Positions 8,025 to 16,700 of a stretch of DNA of 20,590 bases are shown piece after piece. The stretch is from the NCBI GenBank assembly GCA_050186335.1, contig JBFWYO010000085.1:1-20590 (forward strand). The letters are read 5' to 3'. Position numbers and translations under genes: made by a program. The notes under the pieces were generated by a model, which was given only the letters and a program-made list of their open reading frames with translations, was not told where the DNA came from and searched no databases. The stretch's first letter is position 1, and each line of letters starts with the position of its first letter. The DNA comes from JBFWYO01 sp050186335 (lineage in GTDB: Bacteria > Pseudomonadota > Alphaproteobacteria > Bin65).

Positions 8025-9017
8025 TTGGACAAACGGCTTTGGTCCCGGCGCCGGGTTTGCATCGGCATTTCCGCCGCCACCACAGTGTGTCTCCTGCCGG
8101 GGTCCGGCAGCCGAGCGCAAGCCAAACCCGGTTTTGCCGAGTGGCTCGCCGCCATGCGCATCGAGGCGGAGCGGGAAGGGGTTTCGAAAACGACCCTCGA
8201 TCGCGCCCTGCCGCTGGTTCAGCCGATCGCCTCGGTGCTTGCCCTGGACAGCCAGCAACCGGAATCGACGATGACCATCGCGCGTTATCTGGCGGCGGTG
8301 GTCACCGCGAAACGCCTTGCCGATGCCAAGCAGCAGAAGCGCAAATACGCCGCTCTACTAGTAGATATCGCGAAGCGCTACGGCGTGCCGGCCGATATCG
8401 TCGTCGCCCTGTGGAGCGCCGAAACCTATTTCGGGCGCAACCAGGGCCGCACGCCCGTGCTGTCGGCCACCGCCACGCTGGCCCATGCCGGGCGCCGGCC
8501 GACCCTGTTCAAGGCCCAGTTCATCGCCGCGCTCAAGATTCTCGATGCCGGCGATATCGCCGCCGACAAGCTGCTCGGCTCCTGGGCCGGCGCCATGGGG
8601 CAGGTCCAGTTCCTGCCGACCAGCTACCTGAATTACGCCGTCGATTACGATGCCAACGGCAAGCGCGACATCTGGCAATCCGTGCCCGATGCGCTTGCCT
8701 CGGCGGCCAACTACTTGGTCGGGCATGGATGGACGACCGGGCAGCCGTGGGGCTTCCGCGCCACCCTCGGCAAACAGTTCCAGCGCGATGCCGACCTCAC
8801 CACGGCCGACCGCACGCTCGCCGAATGGCGCGCGCGGGGCATTGCGGTTGCGAACGCCGCGCCGCACGGCCCGGCAAAACTGCGATTTCTGGAGCCCGAC
8901 GGCGCCGGCCAGGGTGCCTATCTCGTGCTGCCGAATTACGAAGTGATCCTCAAATGGAACCGCTCGAATCACTTCGCCTTGTCGATCGGACTATTGGCCG
9001 ATCGGATCGGCAGTTGA
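8025..9017 (+). CDS. Lytic murein transglycosylase, MltB type (SLT_2 family)
   Basis: The enzyme cleaves the MurNAc-GlcNAc bond of peptidoglycan to give 1,6-anhydro ends in the periplasm. From TTG 8025 (GGAG six bases upstream) it has 330 residues. The N-terminus has a basic SRRR at about 7-10, a hydrophobic stretch and an AQA cleavage site near 33, so it is secreted, possibly by Tat. The catalytic Glu133 lies in LWSAETYFGR, and GQVQFLPTSYLNYAVD is the second family signature. No lipobox is seen, unlike E. coli MltB. TTG 7998 is an alternative start. It heads the group with rlpA and the carboxypeptidase. Confidence 0.93.
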   Translation: MDKRLWSRRRVCIGISAATTVCLLPGSGSRAQAKPGFAEWLAAMRIEAEREGVSKTTLDRALPLVQPIASVLALDSQQPESTMTIARYLAAVVTAKRLADAKQQKRKYAALLVDIAKRYGVPADIVVALWSAETYFGRNQGRTPVLSATATLAHAGRRPTLFKAQFIAALKILDAGDIAADKLLGSWAGAMGQVQFLPTSYLNYAVDYDANGKRDIWQSVPDALASAANYLVGHGWTTGQPWGFRATLGKQFQRDADLTTADRTLAEWRARGIAVANAAPHGPAKLRFLEPDGAGQGAYLVLPNYEVILKWNRSNHFALSIGLLADRIGS

Positions 9018-9152
9018 GGGTATTACTCGCCTAGGTAGATTTATCATTGTCGAACACTTGGGATTGATTGGCGGCGAAATCATGTGTAACGATAGGGGAT
9101 ATCGTAGCCACGCGGGGGCGTAGCCACCTGACGAGACAGAGGAGGGGCTCCC

Positions 9153-10517
9153 TTGATCGCATCGACCAGCTTTGCCCGCGCGCCGCGCGTTTTGCGGTGG
9201 CTCGCGTTCGGCGCCGTGGCGGCGCAATTGGCGGCCTGCGGCACCACGCCCGAGCCGTCCCGGAACACAACGTTTTCGCTGCCGCCGGGCACCTACGGCT
9301 ACGTCGTCGGCCAGCCCTATACGATCTACGGCAAACGCTATTACCCGAAAGAAGAGTTCGATTACGACCGCACCGGCATCGCGTCCTGGTACGGCCCGGG
9401 CTTTCACGGCAAGCGCACCGCCAGCGGCGAAACCTATAACCAGGACGACATGACGGCGGCGCACACGACGCTGCAGATGCCGGCGATGGTCGAGGTGACC
9501 AACCTGGAAAACGGCCGCAAGGCGGTGGTCCGGCTGAACGATCGCGGGCCGTACCACGACGATCGCATCATCGATCTATCCAAGCGCGCGGCCGAAGAAC
9601 TCGGCTTCGCCGACCGGGGGATCGCGCGCGTGCGTGTGCGCGTGCTGGCCGGCGAAAGCCAGTCGATGAAACAGATCGCGCTGGGCAAGATGCCGAGCCG
9701 CAGTCCGACCCTGTCCGCCCACGCGCCGCCGGAAACCGCGAAATCGCAACCGTCGCCGCTGGCCGTCGTCACCCAGCCCTTGTCGCCGCCGCCATTGCCG
9801 CCGCCGACCACCAGCGTCGCGGCCGAACCGACCACGCCCGCCCCACGCATGACGGTGTCGCAGTCCGCGGCCAACGAACCGTCGACCAACACCAACGCGG
9901 TCAAGGTCGAAGAGCTGCCGCCACCCGCCAACATGCGGCCGTCGACGACGCAACCGCCGCGTCTCGCCGCGCCACTGCGCCCGAGCGATGTGCGGCCGAT
10001 CGACCGCCGCCAACCGGTCGCGCTGGCGCCGCCGGATACCGCGCGGACGCGCAATCAGCAGGACGAACCGTACGCCGATCGGAGCGACGACGAGGGCGAT
10101 CGTGCCTATGTCCCGCCCGACACGTCGCTGCGGCCGGCGCCGACCCGGCTGACGACCCAGATCCCAACCCGGACAATCGAGCCGCCGCCGGTACGGCCGA
10201 CGGTCCAGCCATCCGTGCAACCGCCGATCCAACCATCGGTCCGCACGCCGCCCGCCAAGGCGGCGTGGAATCCGCAGCCGAATGTCGGTCAAAAATTCTA
10301 TGTGCAGGCGGGGTCCTTCGCCTCGCGGGGCACCGCCACGCAGGCCGAACGCAACCTGGCGGCGATCGGCAAAGTGCACACGGTCCAGGCGGCCGAAAAG
10401 AAAGGCGTGTTCTATCGGGTACGCCTGGGCCCATACGCTTCGGCCGACGAAACCGAGCGCCATCGCCAGCGCGTCATCGCCAAAGGCTACGCCGCCGCGC
10501 GCATCGTGACGGATTGA
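9153..10517 (+). CDS. rlpA: RlpA septal ring lipoprotein with SPOR domain
   Basis: TTG 9153 lies seven bases after GGAGG. The 454-residue protein has a signal peptide ending in the lipobox LAAC29, so it is an outer-membrane lipoprotein. The double-psi beta-barrel domain (about 74-167) contains GIASWYGPGFHGKRTASGE and VVRLNDRGPYHDDRIIDLS. A long Pro-rich linker (about 175-375, with repeats such as VQPSVQPPIQPSV) leads to a C-terminal SPOR domain (about 381-454) that binds denuded septal glycan. RlpA of Pseudomonas aeruginosa is a lytic transglycosylase. Here Glu93 and His104 are kept, but the residue three after the Glu is Asn96 rather than Asp, so activity is uncertain. The downstream carboxypeptidase starts within a few bases. 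Confidence 0.93.
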   Translation: MIASTSFARAPRVLRWLAFGAVAAQLAACGTTPEPSRNTTFSLPPGTYGYVVGQPYTIYGKRYYPKEEFDYDRTGIASWYGPGFHGKRTASGETYNQDDMTAAHTTLQMPAMVEVTNLENGRKAVVRLNDRGPYHDDRIIDLSKRAAEELGFADRGIARVRVRVLAGESQSMKQIALGKMPSRSPTLSAHAPPETAKSQPSPLAVVTQPLSPPPLPPPTTSVAAEPTTPAPRMTVSQSAANEPSTNTNAVKVEELPPPANMRPSTTQPPRLAAPLRPSDVRPIDRRQPVALAPPDTARTRNQQDEPYADRSDDEGDRAYVPPDTSLRPAPTRLTTQIPTRTIEPPPVRPTVQPSVQPPIQPSVRTPPAKAAWNPQPNVGQKFYVQAGSFASRGTATQAERNLAAIGKVHTVQAAEKKGVFYRVRLGPYASADETERHRQRVIAKGYAAARIVTD

Positions 10518-10519
10518 TC

Positions 10520-11320
10520 GTGCGGCGCTGCGCCGGAGTCGTCGGCGTCGTCGCATTGTTGTTGGCGCCCGGCACGCGCGCCGAAACCGTCGGTTCGCCG
10601 TACGCGCTGCTGATCGACTATCCGAACGGCCGGGAACTACTCGCCAAGCAGGCCGACGCGCCGATGGTACCGGCGTCGCTCGCCAAGCTCATGACGCTGC
10701 TGGTTGCTTTCGACGCGCTGAAGCGCGGCGAGGTTCGGCCGGATCAGATCATCCGAGTCAGCGCGATCGCCGCGCGGCAGCCCGGCGCCGGCTTGAAGCT
10801 CCGCCCCGGCGACAATTTGTCGATCCGCCATGCGATTGACGCCACCGCGGTCGCATCGGCCAACGATGCCGCCCACGCGCTCGCCGAGGCGATTGCCGGC
10901 AGCGAGCGGGCGTTCGTCGCGCGCATGAATGCGCGCGCCAAATCGCTCGGCCTGGCCGCGCGATTCGCCAACGCCACCGGGCATCACGACCGGCACCAAA
11001 CGATCAGCGCGCGCGCCGTAGCCCTGCTGGTGAGCGCGATCCTGCGGGAATATCCCGATCGCTATCGCATCTTCGCGCAGCCGCAATTTGTCTTCAATGG
11101 CGTGACATACGCCAACCGAAATCCGATCCTCGCCACGGTCGCCGGCGCGGACGGCGTCAAGACCGGGCAACTGCGGCAAGCCGGCTACGTCTTGGCCGGC
11201 TCGGCCGTGCGCGACGGCCGCCGACTCATCCTCGTGCTCGGGGGCGCGCCGAGCGAGCAGGCGCGCGCGGACGACGCGAGGCGGGCGTTCGAGTGGGGTT
11301 TCGCGCAATCGGTCCGCTGA
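10520..11320 (+). CDS. D-alanyl-D-alanine carboxypeptidase (peptidase S11), short form
   Basis: This is a penicillin-binding protein that trims the terminal D-Ala from peptidoglycan stem peptides. From GTG 10520 it has 266 residues with a signal peptide (MRRCAGVVGVVALLLAPGTRA). TTG 10514, overlapping the rlpA stop, is an alternative start. All three active-site motifs are present: Ser53-Leu-Ala-Lys56, Ser113-Ala-Asn115 and Lys214-Thr-Gly216. The protein ends soon after the catalytic domain, without the C-terminal beta domain and amphipathic anchor of PBP5/DacF proteins, so it is probably free in the periplasm. It is almost certainly co-transcribed with rlpA. Confidence 0.92.
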   Translation: MRRCAGVVGVVALLLAPGTRAETVGSPYALLIDYPNGRELLAKQADAPMVPASLAKLMTLLVAFDALKRGEVRPDQIIRVSAIAARQPGAGLKLRPGDNLSIRHAIDATAVASANDAAHALAEAIAGSERAFVARMNARAKSLGLAARFANATGHHDRHQTISARAVALLVSAILREYPDRYRIFAQPQFVFNGVTYANRNPILATVAGADGVKTGQLRQAGYVLAGSAVRDGRRLILVLGGAPSEQARADDARRAFEWGFAQSVR

Positions 11321-11400
11321 ACCGGCGGCCGACCGAACGTGCTATAAAAATCGATACGCCGAAACGGATCGATTTGAGATTCGAGAACGGGGAGGGTTGC

Positions 11401-12288
11401 ATGCCGTTTGCGCCGGCCGAGGGGGCAAACCTGTATTACGAGGAAACCGGCGCCGGTCATCCGATCGTGTTCGTCCACGAATTTGCCGGCGATCACCGCA
11501 GTTGGGAACAACAGGTGCGCTGGTTTTCGCGCGACTACCGCTGCATTACATACAATGCGCGCGGCTATCCGCCGTCAGACGTGCCGGAAGCGGACGAAGC
11601 CTATTCGTATACGCATTTCGCCGACGACATCGCGGCATTGCTGCGCCATTTGAATATAGCCAAGGCGCACATCGTCGGGCTCAGCATGGGCGGGTATGCG
11701 ACGCTGCATTTCGGCCTGTGTCATCGGTCCCTGGCGAGCGCGCTGGTGGTCGCCGGGTGCGGTTCGGGTTCGCCGCGCGCGCACCGCGCCGACTGGAAAA
11801 CGCAGTCCGTGGCGGCCGCCGATCAATTCGCGACCGATGGTGCAGATCGGGTCGCCATGGATTACGGCCTCGGTCCCACGCGCGTGCAGTTGCAGAACAA
11901 GGATCCGCGCGGCTGGGCCGATTTCGTGCGCCATCTCGGCGAGCATTCGTCGATCGGGTCGGCCAAGACATTGCGCAACTATCAGGCCAAGCGGCCGTCG
12001 CTGGAGGATTTCAAAACCGAATTGACGGCGCTCAAGGTTCCGACGCTGCTCGCGGTCGGCGACGAGGACGATCCGTGCCTGGAAACCAACCTGTTTCTCA
12101 AGCGTGCGATCTCGACATCGGGCTTATGGGTGGCGCCGAGAACCGGCCACGCCATCAACCTCGAAGAACCGTCCGCCTTCAACCGTGCGGTGCAGGATTT
12201 CTTCGGCCAGGTCGAACGCGGCGCGTGGCGACCGCGCGATCCACGCTCGATCTCGACGCTGATCATGCCGGTTGCGGCGAAATCATAA
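11401..12288 (+). CDS. Alpha/beta-hydrolase
   Basis: This 295-residue soluble protein starts at ATG 11401 behind GGGGAGGG. It has the oxyanion loop VFVHEFAGDHRSW, the nucleophile elbow G93-L-S95-M-G97-G, an acid in VGDEDDPC (probably Asp224) and His250 in RTGHAINLEEP. This is the typical single-domain hydrolase layout, with Glu-Glu-Pro after the His as in many esterases and C-C hydrolases. The substrate cannot be named. It is followed 28 bases later by an NAD(P)-binding protein gene, probably in the same transcript. This pair separates the carboxypeptidase from tmk. Confidence 0.9.
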   Translation: MPFAPAEGANLYYEETGAGHPIVFVHEFAGDHRSWEQQVRWFSRDYRCITYNARGYPPSDVPEADEAYSYTHFADDIAALLRHLNIAKAHIVGLSMGGYATLHFGLCHRSLASALVVAGCGSGSPRAHRADWKTQSVAAADQFATDGADRVAMDYGLGPTRVQLQNKDPRGWADFVRHLGEHSSIGSAKTLRNYQAKRPSLEDFKTELTALKVPTLLAVGDEDDPCLETNLFLKRAISTSGLWVAPRTGHAINLEEPSAFNRAVQDFFGQVERGAWRPRDPRSISTLIMPVAAKS

Positions 12289-12302
12289 GTGGAAATCATA
12301 AG
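12279..12302 (+). repeat. Short tandem duplication across a stop codon
   Basis: GAAATCATAAG occurs at 12279-12289 and again at 12292-12302 (period 13). The first copy carries the TAA stop of the hydrolase gene. It looks like a small replication slippage event next to the ribosome binding site of the following gene. Confidence 0.6.
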
Positions 12303-12316
12303 AAGGGGATACTGCC

Positions 12317-13189
12317 ATGCATCTGATCGTGGGCGCCTCGGGCGCCGTCGGGGTTCCGACCATCAAGCATCTCGTCGCCAAGGGCGAGCGTGTGCGCGCG
12401 CTGACTTCGAGCGACCAGTCGGCGGCGAGACTCAAATCGCTCGGCGTCACCGAGACCATCGTCGGCGATTTTCGCCGCAACGAAGACGTCGCGCGCGCCG
12501 TGGCCGGCATGAAATCGGTGCTGCACATCCCGCCGCGTTTCACCGAGGACGAGGGCGCGATCAGCCGGCGCGTGATCGATGCCGCGCGCGCGGCGCGCGT
12601 CGAGCATTTCTGCTTCTGCTCGGCCTATCATTCGCCGATGCGCGCGCTCGGCCATCATTGGCAGAAACTGGAGACCGAGGAATATTTGATCGATTCCGAT
12701 CTGCTCTACACCGTGGTGCAGCCGTCGATGTTCATGCAGAACATTCGCGTCGAATGGGCCAAGGTGGCGGGCGAGGGGATCTACGCGCGACCCTATTCGC
12801 CCGACAGTTTGATGAGCGTGATCGACACGGACAATCTGGGCGAGGCATTCGCGAACATTCTCACGCAGCGGCGCCTGCAGGGCGCGACATACGAACTCAA
12901 CGGGCCGGGGCCGATCACGCACAACCAGATGGCTGCGATCATTTCCGAGGAGCTCGGGCGCCCGGTCAAGGCGGTCAAGCGCGATCTGTCCGAATGGGAA
13001 GGCTGGGCGCGCGCCCGCGGCTGGGCCGATTACTCGATCAAGACTTACGTCGCCATGTGCAAGCACTACAACGACCACGGCTACAAATACGGCAACGAGG
13101 TGCAGTTGACCGCGATCCTGGGCCGCGCGCCGAACGATTACCGAACCTTCATCCGGCGCTTCGTGGCGGAACAGGCGAAAGCGAATTAG
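12317..13189 (+). CDS. NmrA-like NAD(P)-binding protein (atypical SDR)
   Basis: This 290-residue protein starts at ATG 12317 with AAGGGG upstream. The N-terminal Rossmann motif GASGAVG (6-12), a basic residue pattern after strand 2 (RALTSSDQSAARL) and VGDFRRNEDV are typical of NmrA/HSCARG-like atypical short-chain dehydrogenases, which may bind NADP(H) as enzymes or redox sensors. The C-terminal half (TYELNGPGPITHNQMAAIIS) matches the same group. The canonical YxxxK pair is not evident, so catalytic activity is uncertain. It is likely an operon partner of the preceding hydrolase. Confidence 0.88.
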   Translation: MHLIVGASGAVGVPTIKHLVAKGERVRALTSSDQSAARLKSLGVTETIVGDFRRNEDVARAVAGMKSVLHIPPRFTEDEGAISRRVIDAARAARVEHFCFCSAYHSPMRALGHHWQKLETEEYLIDSDLLYTVVQPSMFMQNIRVEWAKVAGEGIYARPYSPDSLMSVIDTDNLGEAFANILTQRRLQGATYELNGPGPITHNQMAAIISEELGRPVKAVKRDLSEWEGWARARGWADYSIKTYVAMCKHYNDHGYKYGNEVQLTAILGRAPNDYRTFIRRFVAEQAKAN

Positions 13190-13247
13190 CGCAAAAAGCG
13201 GATTCCCGGTGACGTAAAACGGCTATAAAGGCGCACCGGAGAGCGAC

Positions 13248-13895
13248 GTGGCACGCGGCAAATTCATCAGTTTCGAAGGCGGCGAGGGCAGCGGGAAGTC
13301 GACCCAGCTGCGCCGCTTCGTGGCGCGCCTGCAAAGCGGCGGCCTGGCCGTCGTACCGACGCGCGAGCCGGGCGGCACGCCGGGTGGAGAGTCGATCCGC
13401 AAATTGCTGGTCGAAGGCGAACCGGGGCGCTGGGACGCATTCACCGAGGCGCTGCTGCATTTCGCGGCCCGTCGCGACCATGTCGAGCGGCTGGTGAAAC
13501 CCGCGCTCGCCGCCGGCAAATGGGTGATCTCCGACCGGTTCGCCGACTCGACGATCGCCTATCAAGGCTACGGCCACCAACTCGGCGCCGCCGCGATCAA
13601 GGACCTGGCGAAAGCCGCGATCGGCGCGTTCGTGCCGGACCTGACGGTGGTCATCGACATTCCGGTCGAGATCGGGCTCGGTCGTGCCAAGAAGCGCGCC
13701 GCCGCCGCGCCCGGCGCGGAAGACCGCTACGAGCGGTTCGATCGCGCGTTTCACGAACGCGTCCGGGCCGGATTTCTGGAAGTCGCCGCAGGCGCGTCGA
13801 ATCGTTGCGTCGTCGTCGACGGGCAGGGCAGCGAGGACGAGGTCGCCGCGCGGGTGCTCGAAGCCGCGTCGGCGCGCCTAGGCGTGCCGCTATGA
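13248..13895 (+). CDS. tmk: Thymidylate kinase
   Basis: The enzyme phosphorylates dTMP to dTDP with ATP. The 215-residue length is normal. The P-loop GGEGSGKST spans residues 11-19. The dTMP-binding REPGGTPGGE, the SDRFADSTIAYQG motif and a Lys/Arg-rich lid region (RAKKR) with DRYERFDRAFHERVR are all in order. Start GTG 13248 has GGAGAG just upstream. The stop overlaps the start of holB by ATGA, the usual coupling of these two genes in alphaproteobacteria. Confidence 0.97.
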   Translation: MARGKFISFEGGEGSGKSTQLRRFVARLQSGGLAVVPTREPGGTPGGESIRKLLVEGEPGRWDAFTEALLHFAARRDHVERLVKPALAAGKWVISDRFADSTIAYQGYGHQLGAAAIKDLAKAAIGAFVPDLTVVIDIPVEIGLGRAKKRAAAAPGAEDRYERFDRAFHERVRAGFLEVAAGASNRCVVVDGQGSEDEVAARVLEAASARLGVPL

Positions 13896-15064
13896 GCGCC
13901 GCCGGCACCTTCATTTCGGCCGACGATACGATCGCGCCACGGCAGAATCCGGATCTGGTCGGGCACGATGCCGCGTGCGCCTTGCTGGCCAAGAGCTTCG
14001 CGTCGGGGCGCATGCCGCACGCCTGGTTGATTGCCGGGCCGCGCGGCATCGGCAAGGCGACGCTCGCGTACCGCTTCGCGCGCTATGTGCTTGCCGCCGG
14101 CAGCAAAGCGAGTGCGCCAGCCGAAACCGCGCCGAGCCTGTTCGGCGATGCGGCGCCCGCGCCGCAAATTGCCCCTGCGGCGGCGGACAACCTGGCGTTG
14201 TCGCCGAGCCATCCGATCTTTCGGCGCGTCGCGTCGGCCGGACACCCCGATTTGCTCACCGTCGAATGTACGCCGCATCCGAAGACCGGCAAGATGCGCG
14301 ACGAGATCGGCGTCGACGACGCGCGCGGGATTGCACCTTTTTTGCGGCTGACGGCCTGGGAATCGGGCTGGCGGGTTGTCGTCGTCGATGCGATTGACGA
14401 AATGAACCGAGACGCCGCCAACGCAGTGTTGAAGATTCTCGAAGAACCGCCGGCGCGCGTGCTGCTGCTGCTGGTGTGCCACGCGCCCGGCCGGCTGCTG
14501 CCGACGATCCGTTCGCGCTGCCAGACGCTGCATTTGTCGCCGCTGGAGCCCGAGACGATGTTTGGGCTGCTGCGCACGCGCCTGCCCGAGTCGGATGAGA
14601 CGGAATTGCGCGGCCTGGCCGAATTGTCGGACGGCAGCCCCGGCCGCGCGCTCGCGCTGGCCGAGGCGGGCGGGCTGGAACTTTACGGCAAACTGATCGA
14701 GCTGTTGCGCAACCTGCCGCAGCTCGACGATCAGGCCGTGATCGGCTTCGCCGACACGTTCGCGCGCGCGACCGCAGCCGACGAATACGAGACACTCAAA
14801 AACCTCCTGTCCTGGTGGTTGGCGCGCCTCGTCCGCCGCATGGCCGGGCAGCAAGGCCCGAAGGAAGGCGCGCATTGGGCGACGCTTGCCCCCGGCGAGG
14901 CGGAGCTGGCAGTGCGGCTTTCGGGCCGCGGCGGGCTTGATCGCTGGGCCGAGCTATGGGACAAGAGCGCCCGCCTTTTCGCCCGTGCCGATGCGGTGAA
15001 TTTGGATCGCAAGCAGGCATTGCTCGAGGCGTTCTTCGCCATCCAGCGGACCGCGCGCGCCTGA
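13892..15064 (+). CDS. holB: DNA polymerase III subunit delta'
   Basis: This is the clamp-loader subunit that, with delta and tau/gamma, loads the beta sliding clamp. From ATG 13892 it has 390 residues. A modified Walker A (AGPRGIGKATLAYRFA), a Walker-B-like VVVVDAIDEMNRDAANAVLK, LEEPP and the SRC motif (IRSRCQTL) identify the AAA+ delta' family. A long low-complexity insertion, rich in Ala and Pro, lies between the first helix and the conserved FRRVASAGHPDLLTVE segment. Its start overlaps the tmk stop (ATGA). Confidence 0.95.
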   Translation: MSAAGTFISADDTIAPRQNPDLVGHDAACALLAKSFASGRMPHAWLIAGPRGIGKATLAYRFARYVLAAGSKASAPAETAPSLFGDAAPAPQIAPAAADNLALSPSHPIFRRVASAGHPDLLTVECTPHPKTGKMRDEIGVDDARGIAPFLRLTAWESGWRVVVVDAIDEMNRDAANAVLKILEEPPARVLLLLVCHAPGRLLPTIRSRCQTLHLSPLEPETMFGLLRTRLPESDETELRGLAELSDGSPGRALALAEAGGLELYGKLIELLRNLPQLDDQAVIGFADTFARATAADEYETLKNLLSWWLARLVRRMAGQQGPKEGAHWATLAPGEAELAVRLSGRGGLDRWAELWDKSARLFARADAVNLDRKQALLEAFFAIQRTARA

Positions 15065-15119
15065 GCCGCGAGGCAAGGTCACGGCATCCGTTCCGGTCGG
15101 CGCCTATTGGAGCACCGTC

Positions 15120-16700
15120 ATGTCGCCGCCGGCGAAACGTTACTACGTCACCACGCCGATCTATTACGTCAACGATTCGCCGCACATCGGCCACGCCTAC
15201 ACGACGCTGTCGTGCGACGTGCTGGCGCGGTTCCTGCGCCTCGACGGCTACGACGTGAAATTCCTGACCGGCACCGACGAGCACGGGCAGAAAGTCGAAA
15301 AATCCGCCCAGGCCGCCGGCATGGCGCCCAAACCGTTCACCGACAAGGTGTCGCAGAATTTCCGCGACCTGGCCCAGTTCATGGGCTTCAGCCACGACGA
15401 ATTCATCCGCACCACCGAGCCGCGCCATTACGAGGCCAGCAAGGGCATCTGGAACGAGCTGATCAAGCGCGGCGAAATCTATCTCGGCAAGTATGCCGGC
15501 TGGTACGCAGTGCGCGACGAAGCGTTCTACGGCGAGGACGAACTGACGACCCGGCCGGACGGCAGGAAGATCGCGCCGTCGGGCGCCGAGGTCGATTGGG
15601 TCGAGGAGTCGAGCTATTTCTTCAAGCTCTCGCAATGGGGCGACAAGCTGCTGAAATTCTACGACGACAACCCGGATTTCATAGCTCCCCCGTCGCGCCG
15701 CAACGAGGTCATCAGCTTCGTCAAGGGCGGTCTGCAGGATCTGTCGGTGTCGCGCACCACGTTCAAATGGGGCGTGCCGGTGCCGGGCGACGACGCGCAC
15801 ATCATGTATGTCTGGCTCGACGCGCTGACCAATTACCTGACCGCGGTCGACTACCCGAACACCGAAAGCGCGCAATTCAAGAAGTTTTGGCCGGCCGACC
15901 TGCACATGGTCGGCAAGGACATTCTGCGCTTTCACGCCGTCTACTGGCCCGCGTTCCTGATGGGCGCCGGCCTGTCGCCACCCCGGCGCGTGTTCGCACA
16001 CGGCTGGTGGACCAACGAAGGCCAGAAGATCTCGAAATCGCTTGGCAACGTGATCGACCCGATCGAGCTGGTGAAAACCTATGGTCTCGATCAGGTGCGT
16101 TACTTCCTCGTGCGCGAAGTGCCGTTCGGCAACGACGGCGATTTTTCGCGCAAGGCGATGGTCCAGCGCATGAACGGCGAACTGGCCAACGATTACGGCA
16201 ACCTCGTGCAGCGCGTGCTGTCGTTCATCAACAAGAACGGCGGCGCCGCGGTGCCGCAACCGGGCGCGTACACGGAAGCCGATCGCGAAATGCTCGGCGC
16301 GGCCGAAGCGATGCTGACGATTTGCCGCGTGCAGGTTTTGGCGCAATCCTTCCATGAGATGATCGAAACGATCTGGCGCGTCATCCGCGCGGCCAACGGC
16401 TATGTCGATCATCAGGCGCCGTGGAAACTGCGCAAGGAAGATCCCGCGCGCATGAACACGGTGCTGTACGTGCTGATCGAAACCATCCGCAAAGTGGCGC
16501 TGCTGACCCAGCCGATCATGCCGACCACGTCGAACAAGATTCTCGACCAATTGGCGATTCCGGCGGGCCAGCGCAATTTCGAATCGTTCGGCGAGGCAGG
16601 CAGACTGGTCGCCGGCGCCGCATTGCCGGCGCCGCAGGGCGTGTTCCCGCGCTATGTCGATCCCGACGCCGAGCCAATGCCGTCCCGGAAGGGCAAATGA
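15120..16700 (+). CDS. metG: Methionyl-tRNA synthetase
   Basis: The enzyme charges tRNA-Met. This 526-residue class I synthetase has HIGH at residues 21-24 (SPHIGHAY) and the KMSKS-equivalent KISKS at 303-307. The start ATG 15120 has GGAG seven bases upstream. The connective-peptide knuckle region (GKYAGWYAVRDEAFYG) has no cysteines, so it is the zinc-free type. There is no C-terminal EMAP/Trbp111-like dimerisation domain. The stop overlaps the tatD start (ATGA). Confidence 0.97.
   Translation: MSPPAKRYYVTTPIYYVNDSPHIGHAYTTLSCDVLARFLRLDGYDVKFLTGTDEHGQKVEKSAQAAGMAPKPFTDKVSQNFRDLAQFMGFSHDEFIRTTEPRHYEASKGIWNELIKRGEIYLGKYAGWYAVRDEAFYGEDELTTRPDGRKIAPSGAEVDWVEESSYFFKLSQWGDKLLKFYDDNPDFIAPPSRRNEVISFVKGGLQDLSVSRTTFKWGVPVPGDDAHIMYVWLDALTNYLTAVDYPNTESAQFKKFWPADLHMVGKDILRFHAVYWPAFLMGAGLSPPRRVFAHGWWTNEGQKISKSLGNVIDPIELVKTYGLDQVRYFLVREVPFGNDGDFSRKAMVQRMNGELANDYGNLVQRVLSFINKNGGAAVPQPGAYTEADREMLGAAEAMLTICRVQVLAQSFHEMIETIWRVIRAANGYVDHQAPWKLRKEDPARMNTVLYVLIETIRKVALLTQPIMPTTSNKILDQLAIPAGQRNFESFGEAGRLVAGAALPAPQGVFPRYVDPDAEPMPSRKGK

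Noticed and set aside
10190..10250. Repeated Pro-Ser-Val-Gln codons that might suggest a DNA repeat array
   Set aside because: They lie in the Pro-rich linker of rlpA and are explained by protein composition.
12296..13078. Minus-strand frame of 260 codons opposite the NmrA-like gene
   Set aside because: Composition is that of an antisense shadow, while the + strand frame has a clear Rossmann motif.
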